From: Candidatus Bathyarchaeota archaeon
Lineage (GTDB): Archaea; Thermoproteota; Bathyarchaeia; TCS64
NCBI GenBank assembly: GCA_937877765.1
Contig: CALGBN010000171.1
Location: 1 to 8,228 of the forward strand
Direction of reading: 5' to 3'
Length of the DNA stretch: 8,228 nt
In this document: positions 1-7,328 of the stretch, piece by piece
Layout of the letters: each line of letters opens with the position of its first letter
Position numbering within the stretch: the first letter of the stretch is position 1
Translations under genes and position numbers: made by a program
Notes under the pieces: generated by a model
What the model saw: the letters and a program-made list of their open reading frames with translations, nothing else
Database searches by the model: none
What the model was told of the DNA's origin: nothing

Positions 1-1184
<1,184 letters not shown>

Positions 1185-1188
1185 AAAC

Positions 1189-2259
1189 ATGGTAAAAGTA
1201 GAGCTAAAAAACGTGACAAAGCGTTTCGGTGAAGTAATTGCATCAGACTCAGTTAATCTAGTTATAAACGATGGAGAGTTTTTCACTTTCCTCGGACCTA
1301 GTGGATGTGGAAAAACTACCACAATGCGTATGATTGCTGGATTAGAGTTTCCCAGCGAGGGTAAGGTCTATTATGATGATAAAGACGTCACGTCTCTTCC
1401 AAGCTTTAAACGCAATACGGGAATGGTTTTCCAGAACTATGCTCTATGGCCACACATGAAGGTATCAGAAAACGTCGCGTATGGATTGGAGGTAAGAAAG
1501 GTTCCCAAAGAAGAGATAGCTGAACGAGTGGAGAAGGTTCTTGACCTGGTTGGGCTATCAGGCATGGGTGATCGGTTTCCAAACCAGCTTAGCGGAGGCC
1601 AGCAGCAGCGGGTTGCACTGGCTAGGGTGCTTGTGATTGAGCCTGATATACTATTGCTGGATGAGCCTCTAAGCAATCTTGACGCTAAGCTACGTGTAGA
1701 GATGAGGGAGGAGATCAAGGATATCCAACGGAAACTAGGGATAACCACGATCTACGTTACTCATGATCAAGAAGAAGCCATGGCCATCAGCGACCGAATA
1801 GCTATCCAGAATTATGGAAAAATAAGACAAGTAGGTACTCCTCAAGAAATATACAATAAACCAGACAACCTATTCATAGCGACATTCATAGGTAAAGGAG
1901 CACTGCTTGAAGGAAATGTAACAAGTATTGGTGAAAATATTTCTGTAGACATCGGGGAAGGTGTATTAGAGGGTCATAATACGGGAAACAAGTCACTAGA
2001 GGAAGGTGATCATGCGGCTGTTGTTCTTCGTCCTGAGAACTTTTTCTTGAAGGCGCTTGATGAGCCATATAATGTCCTTGATGGGTTGATTGAATGGAGT
2101 TCCTTCATAGGTGCTGTGACCGAGGTAAAAATCCTCATCGGGGACGAGAGTCTTTTGATCGATGCTCCAGCGGGACGCGAATATGTCTCGGGTGAGAGCC
2201 TTAAGGTGTATATTCCTAAGGCAAAGACCGTGATTCTACCGTGGATGGAGTTAGATTAA
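1189..2259 (+). CDS. ABC transporter ATP-binding protein (FbpC/PotA/UgpC-like)
   Basis: Cytoplasmic ATPase that powers the importer whose permease lies 4 nt upstream. All motifs are intact over 356 residues: Walker A GPSGCGKT at 36-43, Q-loop around Q82 (VFQNYALWPH), signature LSGGQQQ at 134-140, Walker B ILLLDEP at 154-160, D-loop SNLD at 162-165, and H-loop histidine 192 in THDQEEA. The region after about residue 235 is a TOBE-type beta domain, ending LRPENFFL... and a short C-terminal strand segment, as in the long (about 350 residue) ATPases of the iron, spermidine/putrescine and glycerol-3-phosphate or sugar importers. These subfamilies cannot be separated reliably by eye; the fused-permease style of the neighbour favours the iron(III)/thiamine/phosphonate branch. 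The start is fixed by the AGGAG at 1175. A T-run terminator follows the stop. Confidence 0.95.
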   Translation: MVKVELKNVTKRFGEVIASDSVNLVINDGEFFTFLGPSGCGKTTTMRMIAGLEFPSEGKVYYDDKDVTSLPSFKRNTGMVFQNYALWPHMKVSENVAYGLEVRKVPKEEIAERVEKVLDLVGLSGMGDRFPNQLSGGQQQRVALARVLVIEPDILLLDEPLSNLDAKLRVEMREEIKDIQRKLGITTIYVTHDQEEAMAISDRIAIQNYGKIRQVGTPQEIYNKPDNLFIATFIGKGALLEGNVTSIGENISVDIGEGVLEGHNTGNKSLEEGDHAAVVLRPENFFLKALDEPYNVLDGLIEWSSFIGAVTEVKILIGDESLLIDAPAGREYVSGESLKVYIPKAKTVILPWMELD

Positions 2260-2260
2260 C

Positions 2261-2270
2261 ACCCCTTTTT
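2261..2270 (+). terminator. T-run terminator after ABC operon
   Basis: ACCCCTTTTT directly after the ATPase stop, with no stable stem. This suits archaeal intrinsic termination on oligo-T. The phosphoesterase start is only 43 nt further on, so read-through is possible. Confidence 0.4.
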
Positions 2271-2313
2271 CCACATAGAAACAAGTAAAAAAGAGGTATT
2301 CCTCAGTAGTAGT

Positions 2314-4275
2314 ATGAAACCAAGTAGAGTATTCTTACTTTCGATTACAGTATCAATTCTTTTTGCACCAATTATCGGTGCAATGGCTATCGAAGAGGTC
2401 ACAACCCCCATTGCTAGACCGCTTCCTTCGCTACCTGAACCCGTACTCAGTGAAGGGCTTCTAAGAGTAGAGATTGTTGAGGAACCCACTTCTATCTCAG
2501 CGTCACTTGCATCTGAGTATGTCGAAGCATCACTTTCCTTGTCAAGTGGGCCGGATCAAGTTGGTTCGGTCTGGGTGGTTACCTTCGATGTACCTGATAT
2601 TAGACCGGGGCTCTATGATCTCTATATTACATACTCTGGTGAAGAGCATGTTCAACCCAGAAGTGTATGGGTTATGGATGAGTGGCCAACTAGCTTGGTG
2701 ATAAGTCATATCACCGATATACACCAGCCATATGGTGGAGCAAATTTCACCCAGTATATCTATGAGCAGAATCTGCTAAACCCAGATATGATCCTAGTTA
2801 CTGGTGACGTTGTTGATGTAGAGACCATTCGAGCAGCCTGGGAAAATCTCCAAGGAACAATGGAATATAGTAAAGTTCCGATTTATTTAATTCCTGGAAA
2901 CCATGATCATACCGCTGATTCAAAATATTACCAGAAATATGGTGGTAAGAACAATTACACTCTAACGATTGGTGATTTCTTCATAGTTGCGTTGAACAGT
3001 CATGGAGGCGGCTACGTAACTCTTGAGGAGATCGCTTGGGCTGATAAAGTACTTGAGGAAAACTCTGACAAGTACAAGATAATAGCCTTCCATCATCCAA
3101 TGTTCAGCGGAGAATACGAAGAAGATGGAGGAACCTTAACTGGAGGAGAGTTTACCGGAGACTGGCAGAACATCGAGGACCTTGAAGACATCATGTACTT
3201 TACGTGGAGCCAGAACATGGACAACGCAAGAGAGATGCTAAGAGTTATTGAGGAAAATGATGTTGATGTTATACTTTCAGGGCACGTCCATAGGGATCTA
3301 ATATACCATATGAACGATGAACACTGGTTTATCACTACAACAACCATAGGTGGAGGCTCAGGTCAGTACAGAGGATACAGAGAAATAACCGTAACCGACG
3401 ATGGCTCCATCTCCCTAGATGATTATGGTACTTCTAATATGTATAATCCTCCTAACTCAGTGCCTCTTGAGAAAATCAAATACCTCTATAAGCAAGCAAA
3501 TGATGGCACAGAAACCGCTGCTTCAGTTATAATAGAGAATGATTTGGTTATGGATCTGGATGATGTTCAGGTTGAGTTTGTGGTTGATGGAAGTCTGGAT
3601 TCATCCTCTTATACAATTAATCCAGAGCCAGATACCCAAGAGATAATATCCGTCGAAGGAAGCCATCATTTCATACTAACTTATGATGTACCAGCCGAAA
3701 CCACCTTCGCTGCAACAATTTTCTCAGAAGAGGATACAGAGGAACCAACTATCGATCTAGTATTAGGTGAATTACTTGATGGAAGTGGGGCTGTGTCTGC
3801 AATAATCGAAGTATCTGATTCTGGATGGGGCGTCAAAAACACAGAAATATCCTATAGTTTGGATGGACAAACTTGGAACCCAATTCCAGTCAGTCTTGAA
3901 CCTGAAATATCTCCAACTGAGTGGAAAATAAGTTTCTCAAGTGATCTTTTCTATACTCCTGAGTATGATGCTGATGAGATTACTTTCAAGGTTGAATCCG
4001 TTGATTTTGCGGGAAATACTGCAACTGAAGAAGTTACTCATACAGTGGCAGAACCCGAACCTGAACCGGATACAGAGCCAGACACTGAACCCGAACAAGA
4101 AACAGATACGGATACTGGAACCGAGCAAGGAACAGAAACTGAGCCAGATACAGAACCAGAAACAGAGCCCGAGCCTGATACCGGAGGCGGAATACCCTTC
4201 CCAGCAGCATACATGCTCATCGGGGTAACCGGAGCAACCATACTAATCAGTCTAAGGAAGCCAAAAAGCTTCTAA
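2314..4275 (+). CDS. Secreted, membrane-anchored calcineurin-like metallophosphoesterase
   Basis: A 653-residue surface protein. Residues 1-25 form a signal peptide (MKPSR, a hydrophobic core, then probable cleavage after IIGAMA). Residues 30-120 are a beta-rich N-terminal domain. The metallophosphoesterase domain (about 127-365) has every metal ligand motif: D135 and H137 in TDIH, D165 in GDVVD, GNHD at 195-198, H260 in FHHP, and GHVH at 323-326. It therefore should hydrolyse a phosphomonoester or diester with two metals outside the cell; the substrate is unknown. Residues 475-575 look like an Ig-like domain (DSGWGVKNTEISYSLDG, then DFAGNTA). Residues 580-623 are an acidic Glu/Pro/Thr/Asp spacer, followed by GGG, one membrane helix (about 627-646) and the basic tail RKPKSF, which gives a stalk and membrane anchor. 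No convincing Shine-Dalgarno site sits at usual spacing; GAGGT at 2293-2297 is far from the ATG. It follows the transporter by 54 nt on the same strand and may feed it, but this is inference. Confidence 0.9.
   Translation: MKPSRVFLLSITVSILFAPIIGAMAIEEVTTPIARPLPSLPEPVLSEGLLRVEIVEEPTSISASLASEYVEASLSLSSGPDQVGSVWVVTFDVPDIRPGLYDLYITYSGEEHVQPRSVWVMDEWPTSLVISHITDIHQPYGGANFTQYIYEQNLLNPDMILVTGDVVDVETIRAAWENLQGTMEYSKVPIYLIPGNHDHTADSKYYQKYGGKNNYTLTIGDFFIVALNSHGGGYVTLEEIAWADKVLEENSDKYKIIAFHHPMFSGEYEEDGGTLTGGEFTGDWQNIEDLEDIMYFTWSQNMDNAREMLRVIEENDVDVILSGHVHRDLIYHMNDEHWFITTTTIGGGSGQYRGYREITVTDDGSISLDDYGTSNMYNPPNSVPLEKIKYLYKQANDGTETAASVIIENDLVMDLDDVQVEFVVDGSLDSSSYTINPEPDTQEIISVEGSHHFILTYDVPAETTFAATIFSEEDTEEPTIDLVLGELLDGSGAVSAIIEVSDSGWGVKNTEISYSLDGQTWNPIPVSLEPEISPTEWKISFSSDLFYTPEYDADEITFKVESVDFAGNTATEEVTHTVAEPEPEPDTEPDTEPEQETDTDTGTEQGTETEPDTEPETEPEPDTGGGIPFPAAYMLIGVTGATILISLRKPKSF
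4051..4182 (+). repeat. Low-complexity acidic Glu-Pro-Asp-Thr coding repeat
   Basis: Inside the phosphoesterase gene, 44 codons encode an irregular repeat built from EP, DTEP and TEPE units (for example EPEPEPDTEPDTEPE). The codons for the same residue vary (GAA/GAG, CCC/CCT/CCG/CCA), so it is under protein-level selection or old, not a recent DNA expansion. It is the expected unstructured stalk between the folded part and the membrane helix. Confidence 0.85.
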
Positions 4276-4276
4276 A

Positions 4277-4286
4277 CCCCTTTTTT
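4277..4286 (+). terminator. T-run terminator between convergent genes
   Basis: CCCCTTTTTT begins two bases after the phosphoesterase stop and runs into the stop codon (4285-4287) of the converging minus-strand gene. It resembles the element at 2261-2270 (C4 then T5), which suggests this genome's usual terminator form. No clear separate terminator for the minus-strand gene is seen; a T5 on the minus strand lies at 4263-4267 inside the opposing gene's end. Confidence 0.45.
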
Positions 4287-5160
4287 ATTGGAATTCTTCA
4301 GCAATCTGAGCACCGTGAGTCAACTGATCCACCCTGACATCAGTAACATAGACCGAGCCATCCTTCTTGAATGCTTTAAATTCTCCTCGTTTGATGCTTT
4401 CCAGCATCTGGGCTGGGTTCATGTTGTTGTTTCGCATCGCCTTCTCTATAGGTATAATGTTCAGTGACTTTACTTGGTTTATCAGCTTGTCAAGAGACTC
4501 CTCGACACACATGGTCATCATGTTTACCAGTGGATAGATGGTACCCTTTCCCGCCTTCTCGGCGCATTTACGGTAATATTTGACCTCGTATGGGTTCAAG
4601 GGTAGACCGAAGATGTAGCCATTCTGGTTCAGCATCCACTTAGATAAGAGTCGTGAGGTTGTACCGGTTCCATAGTTAAATGGTCGTATCTGGTGGAAGA
4701 ATCCCTGTATGAGGGCTGATTTCTCAATTGGGTGATAGTCAGGGCTAATGTTTAGCTTACTTAGGAACCCCTTTAGGCGGTCGTTTATGTTGTTTTTATT
4801 TCTGTATTTTCCCGCTTCTTTGTCGATGTTTTTCATAACCACGGTGTGAATTTCCTTTACCATTTGGTTTGTGATCTCGTTTTTCACGTTTTGTCGAATA
4901 AACTCAAAGGCGTTTGCGTGATTAATGGACAAGTGTTGAAAGTATGTTGGTTGTCCTAGAATGTCGTGGCTTGTGTCTAGTATTTCTCGTGTTTCTTCTA
5001 TGCTGAGAGATGAGCCTTCAATCTTATTGCTTATGTGAACATACTCGACTAGAATATCCCACTGGATTTTTTTTAGGGATTTCTTATCGAGAAGCATAGA
5101 CTCCAGTCTGTCTTTCTTTGAGTTTATCCTATCTAGGATGAAATCATCGAGATACTTCAA
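4285..5160 (-). CDS. Fic-fold protein with degenerate catalytic motif
   Basis: A 291-residue Fic/DOC-superfamily protein. Active members transfer AMP or another nucleotide moiety to target proteins. An N-terminal helix carries the class II inhibitory motif at 44-49 (SNKIEG, followed by SSLSIEET). The substrate-positioning flap is near GKYRNKNN (117-124). The core helix motif, normally HPFxxGNGRxxR, reads RPFNYGTGTTSR at 159-170: the catalytic His is Arg159, the metal-binding Asp/Glu is Tyr163, Asn is Thr165 and the first Arg is Thr167. The two glycines and the last Arg170 remain. The frame is otherwise intact, so this looks like a maintained pseudoenzyme and not a decayed gene. After about 245 an unassigned C-terminal piece follows (PAQMLESIKRGEF...). 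The start is TTG; an in-frame TAA lies two codons upstream and the next ATG is residue 22, which would still keep the inhibitory motif. The gene converges with the phosphoesterase, with 9 nt between stops. Confidence 0.85.
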   Translation of the reverse strand: MKYLDDFILDRINSKKDRLESMLLDKKSLKKIQWDILVEYVHISNKIEGSSLSIEETREILDTSHDILGQPTYFQHLSINHANAFEFIRQNVKNEITNQMVKEIHTVVMKNIDKEAGKYRNKNNINDRLKGFLSKLNISPDYHPIEKSALIQGFFHQIRPFNYGTGTTSRLLSKWMLNQNGYIFGLPLNPYEVKYYRKCAEKAGKGTIYPLVNMMTMCVEESLDKLINQVKSLNIIPIEKAMRNNNMNPAQMLESIKRGEFKAFKKDGSVYVTDVRVDQLTHGAQIAEEFQ

Positions 5161-5260
5161 ACCTTACGCCTACGTTGGAGCCATCCAGATATTAGATTAA
5201 AGGATTATAGAACAACGAGAGATATGTTACTAGATTTTAATAGAAGTTAAATAAAAATGG
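5161..5260 (-). promoter_or_regulatory. Intergenic region with possible promoter of the Fic-like gene
   Basis: 100 bp between two minus-strand genes. On the minus strand the TATA-like CCTTTAATCT (5194-5203) would place transcription start about 12 nt before the TTG codon, which fits a short-leader archaeal message. The TTG at 5160 has no usable Shine-Dalgarno site. The assignment is by eye only. Confidence 0.3.
5251..5260 (-). terminator. T-run terminator after the kinase-like/NDT fusion gene
   Basis: Read on the minus strand, CCATTTTTAT lies immediately after the TAA at 5261-5263, with more T-rich sequence beyond. No hairpin is visible. It would separate the fusion gene from the Fic-like gene downstream. 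Confidence 0.35.
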
Positions 5261-6403
5261 TTATTGATTGAAGAAGTCAAGAGGGCGTTGACCTGTCATT
5301 CTTGACTCTTTAATGAGGAAGTCTCTCATCTCATCCGCGTCAGTGAATATCCTTGTCGCATACCACTCGAAGAATGGACTAGGCTCATACGGATAATACG
5401 CGTAGACAAGCTTTGCCAGTGCCTTGGCGTAGACCATCTCACACATGACTCCTGCGCTGATGCTTTTACGTGGGTGATAGACCACAACCATGTCAGTGTT
5501 CTCGATTATCTTATAGTCGCTGTCGATGATCTGGAACCGTAGGTTCTTGATGGCTGTCTCAACCTCCTTGATATCGAACTCAGCTTCCAGTGGTCCATCC
5601 TTGTAGGTCATCCTGAAGGTGAACGTGTCAGGCATCTCCTGTTCCGCGTCAATGGTCTCGTTCACAGCTTCCCTCCACTGCTCAACAATGTCCCAGTCCT
5701 TGATCAGGTATGGGTCAAACAGCACATAGTACTCGCTGAGGCTTTCAAGGAACTTTGTGATCTTCGTGAAAAAGTCAGCTCCTTCGCCTGTGATGGGGTG
5801 ACTCAGATAGACTGTTTCCTTGCTGGGTTTGTAGACTAGGTCTCGTACGATCTCTGGTCCGTTCTCAAACGCTACCAACTGTATCTTGCGTTTTGGTGTG
5901 AATGCTTCCGCGAGGCGGTACACTCCGCTTACCTCTTCTCTGCGCCAGTTGGCTATCTCGCCCAATGTGTATTTGTGGTCTTGCCATTGGGGGTCTTGGC
6001 TTAGCCTGTCCCTTACTCTGACTATGTCATCGAAGACTATTACAAACATATCTGGGTTCAGTAACTGGACGTCTTCCTCTGTGAGTCCATTGAATCTGTT
6101 GCCTTTCCACTCAAAGTGGACTGGGCTGCTGATTACGTGAACTCCGCCGTCCTTGTTGATCTCGTGGTTGATCTTCTGTACTGCCTTGAGCCTGTATTGC
6201 TCCATCTTCTCAGGCTGGCTATCATAAAAGTCGAGTATGTTGATCTTAGTCAGGTTTGTATTATCTAGTTTAGCTTCCTCAACAATGTACTCAAACAGGT
6301 GATGGTATCCGAAGCTCGCTATCTCCTTAAGCTCCCTTAGTATATCGTCCCTTCCGTTTCCCGGAGGACCGTTGAAAATAATTACACGCTTTTGATTCGA
6401 CAT
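5261..6403 (-). CDS. Adenylate-kinase-like P-loop domain fused to nucleoside deoxyribosyltransferase-like domain
   Basis: A 380-residue two-domain protein. Residues 5-190 resemble archaeal AdkA-type adenylate kinase in length and order: P-loop GPPGNGRD at 12-19 after VIIFN, a mid segment VHVISSPVHF at 88-97, LNPDMFVIVFDD at 115-126, a lid-like RDRLSQDP at 131-138, then a basic/helical segment. The usual P-loop Lys is Arg18 and the following Thr/Ser is Asp19, so ATP use is uncertain, although some archaeal AdkA proteins also lack this Lys. Residues 197-365 resemble the nucleoside 2-deoxyribosyltransferase superfamily: VYLSHPITGEG (198-208), a core aspartate in NTDMVVVYHP (302-311), and SAGVMCEMVYAKAL (316-329) with Glu322 at the place of the family's nucleophile-bearing motif. 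Such enzymes break or exchange the N-glycosidic bond of nucleosides or nucleotides. No signal peptide is present, so it is cytoplasmic. ATG at 6401-6403, with no Shine-Dalgarno site and an inverted repeat just upstream. The function is not established. Confidence 0.8.
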   Translation of the reverse strand: MSNQKRVIIFNGPPGNGRDDILRELKEIASFGYHHLFEYIVEEAKLDNTNLTKINILDFYDSQPEKMEQYRLKAVQKINHEINKDGGVHVISSPVHFEWKGNRFNGLTEEDVQLLNPDMFVIVFDDIVRVRDRLSQDPQWQDHKYTLGEIANWRREEVSGVYRLAEAFTPKRKIQLVAFENGPEIVRDLVYKPSKETVYLSHPITGEGADFFTKITKFLESLSEYYVLFDPYLIKDWDIVEQWREAVNETIDAEQEMPDTFTFRMTYKDGPLEAEFDIKEVETAIKNLRFQIIDSDYKIIENTDMVVVYHPRKSISAGVMCEMVYAKALAKLVYAYYPYEPSPFFEWYATRIFTDADEMRDFLIKESRMTGQRPLDFFNQ

Positions 6404-6418
6404 AAAGAATCAATGGAG

Positions 6419-6439
6419 GTTACATGGTTAAAATGTAAC
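6419..6439. promoter_or_regulatory. Perfect inverted repeat, candidate operator
   Basis: Arms GTTACAT (6419-6425) and ATGTAAC (6433-6439) are perfect reverse complements, separated by 7 bases (GGTTAAA). The repeat spans 16 to 36 bases upstream of the fusion gene's ATG, so on the minus strand it covers the place where a TATA box (CATTTTAACC) would sit for a leaderless or short-leader message. A dimeric repressor bound here would block the promoter. A hairpin terminator for the upstream gene is less likely: the T-run lies before the stem in that direction. Confidence 0.5.
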
Positions 6440-6461
6440 GGTAAAATTGAGCCAAATATGT

Positions 6462-6471
6462 AAAAAAGGAG
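6462..6471 (-). terminator. T-run terminator after the small conserved gene
   Basis: On the minus strand CTCC followed by TTTTTT comes directly after the TAA stop (6472-6474). It probably ends the small gene's message and makes the fusion gene independently transcribed. Confidence 0.4.
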
Positions 6472-6735
6472 TTAGACGTCACCGTTCTGCTCTATCTTTG
6501 TGTCCTCATAGGGTGCTGCGACTCGTCTATAGAACTCGTGTTGTACGCATTCGAGTACACCCATGGCTTTGTTGATGTGGTAGTATCTGAGTGGGTATAC
6601 TTCCTTGATGACTTTTGTGATCACGTAGTTGAGGTGTCCGTCTATGCTCTCTGGTGGATTCTTCTTAAGAAGCTCAGTTAGTTCCGCCAGTACCTTGTCG
6701 TATTGGGGTCTGTCTTCTGCTGCTATGTATGGCAT
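6472..6735 (-). CDS. Small conserved protein of unknown function (DUF6899-like)
   Basis: An 87-residue soluble protein, highly charged, with no membrane segment or signal peptide. The opening MPYIAAEDRPQYD, the middle DGHLNYVITKVIKEVYP and the ending MGVLECVQHEFYRRVAAPYEDTKIEQNGDV match my memory of a small, strongly conserved family seen in bacteria, archaea and phages with no known function; I believe it is Pfam DUF6899, but I could not check. The family is full length here. Conserved Cys, Glu, Tyr and Arg residues (LECV...EFYRR) would be the first to examine. ATG at 6733-6735 lacks a Shine-Dalgarno site; TATA-like CCCTATACC about 25 nt upstream suggests a leaderless message. It is followed by the fusion gene on the same strand after 68 nt. 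Confidence 0.8.
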   Translation of the reverse strand: MPYIAAEDRPQYDKVLAELTELLKKNPPESIDGHLNYVITKVIKEVYPLRYYHINKAMGVLECVQHEFYRRVAAPYEDTKIEQNGDV

Positions 6736-6850
6736 ATTATTTCATTGGTGGTTGAGGGTATAGGGTTTACCATAGAGTGACCAGTTTTTGATCAACTTTT
6801 CCCAGTATCTATAACTAAAATGATCACCCCTTAGATGTATTCGAGAATAA
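6736..6850. promoter_or_regulatory. Divergent promoter region
   Basis: 115 bp between two genes that point away from each other. For the plus-strand methyltransferase, the TATA-like TATCTATAA at 6807-6815 would start transcription near 6838, giving a leader of about 13 nt. For the minus-strand small gene, a CTATAC core near 6760 suits a leaderless start. Two copies of TGATCA, at 6789-6794 (inside the palindrome TTGATCAA) and 6821-6826, are 32 bp apart, about three helical turns. No coding potential is evident. Confidence 0.4.
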
Positions 6851-7327
6851 ATGAATATACAAGAAAAGAAGTTCATAGCAGAGGAGCACCCGGAAGGAGA
6901 TAAATTCCAGTTAATGATGCTGGGGATCTTTCTAGCTATCTGGATAACAGACTTATTCATTGTAAGAGCAACCACACTAAACGCCCTAGGACCATGGTAT
7001 CTACGAACCGCCGCAGGAGCACTGGTTGTGTTGGCAGGTTTGTATCTTGTGAACGAGTCCCATAAACTGGTGATTGACTCAGGTGAGTTACGGTTAATCG
7101 ACTGGGGCGTGTATTCCTTGGCGAGGCACCCCATGTACCTTGGAATCATGTTGGTATACCTAGGATTAGCCGTCTCAACAGTGTCTACGGCTTCACTCGT
7201 GGTCCTCTTGGGTATCTTCTATGTCTATGATAGAATCGCGGACTATGAAGAATCCAGAATATTGGAGACAATGAGTACGCAATATCTTTATTACCGTAAG
7301 AATACCCGTCGATGGCTATTCATCTAA
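6851..7327 (+). CDS. Membrane methyltransferase of the ICMT/PEMT family
   Basis: A 158-residue integral membrane protein of the isoprenylcysteine carboxyl methyltransferase/phospholipid methyltransferase fold, which methylates lipid-embedded or lipidated acceptors with S-adenosylmethionine. Hydrophobic segments lie near 21-39, 49-67, 94-110 and 113-127. The cofactor-binding signature is clear: GVYSLARHPMYLG at 86-98, with the diagnostic RHPMYLG, then YEESRILE (132-139) and the family's terminal pattern of Tyr-Tyr-Arg...RRW (147-155). The acceptor (prenylated protein, lipid or small hydrophobic molecule) cannot be told. ATG at 6851 has no Shine-Dalgarno site and a probable short leader. The stop is one base before the GTG of the next methyltransferase, so the two are co-transcribed and probably translationally coupled. 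Confidence 0.88.
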   Translation: MNIQEKKFIAEEHPEGDKFQLMMLGIFLAIWITDLFIVRATTLNALGPWYLRTAAGALVVLAGLYLVNESHKLVIDSGELRLIDWGVYSLARHPMYLGIMLVYLGLAVSTVSTASLVVLLGIFYVYDRIADYEESRILETMSTQYLYYRKNTRRWLFI

Positions 7328-7328
7328 G

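Noticed and set aside
1437..1748. Minus-strand frame inside the ABC ATPase gene
   Set aside because: It lies opposite the fully conserved signature and Walker B region, and its Ser/Arg-rich translation is typical of antisense.
2293..2304. Small hairpin GAGG-TATT-CCTC before the phosphoesterase start
   Set aside because: A four-base stem with a four-base loop is too weak and too frequent by chance to call a riboregulator.
4038..4241. Minus-strand frame rich in Ser/Gly/Val repeats opposite the acidic stalk
   Set aside because: It is the mirror of the Glu-Pro-Asp-Thr codon repeat in the phosphoesterase gene and has no independent support.
4285..5160. Fic-like gene as a decaying pseudogene
   Set aside because: There are no stops or frameshifts over 291 codons, and the inhibitory helix, flap and glycine scaffold remain, so a maintained pseudoenzyme is more likely.
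5886..6140. Plus-strand frame opposite the fusion gene
   Set aside because: The composition is that of an antisense shadow, and the minus-strand protein is conserved in pattern across this span.
6742..7149. A 135-codon minus-strand frame over the divergent promoter and membrane methyltransferase
   Set aside because: It overlaps a clear plus-strand gene with recognised motifs, shows no family signature and would cover both promoters.
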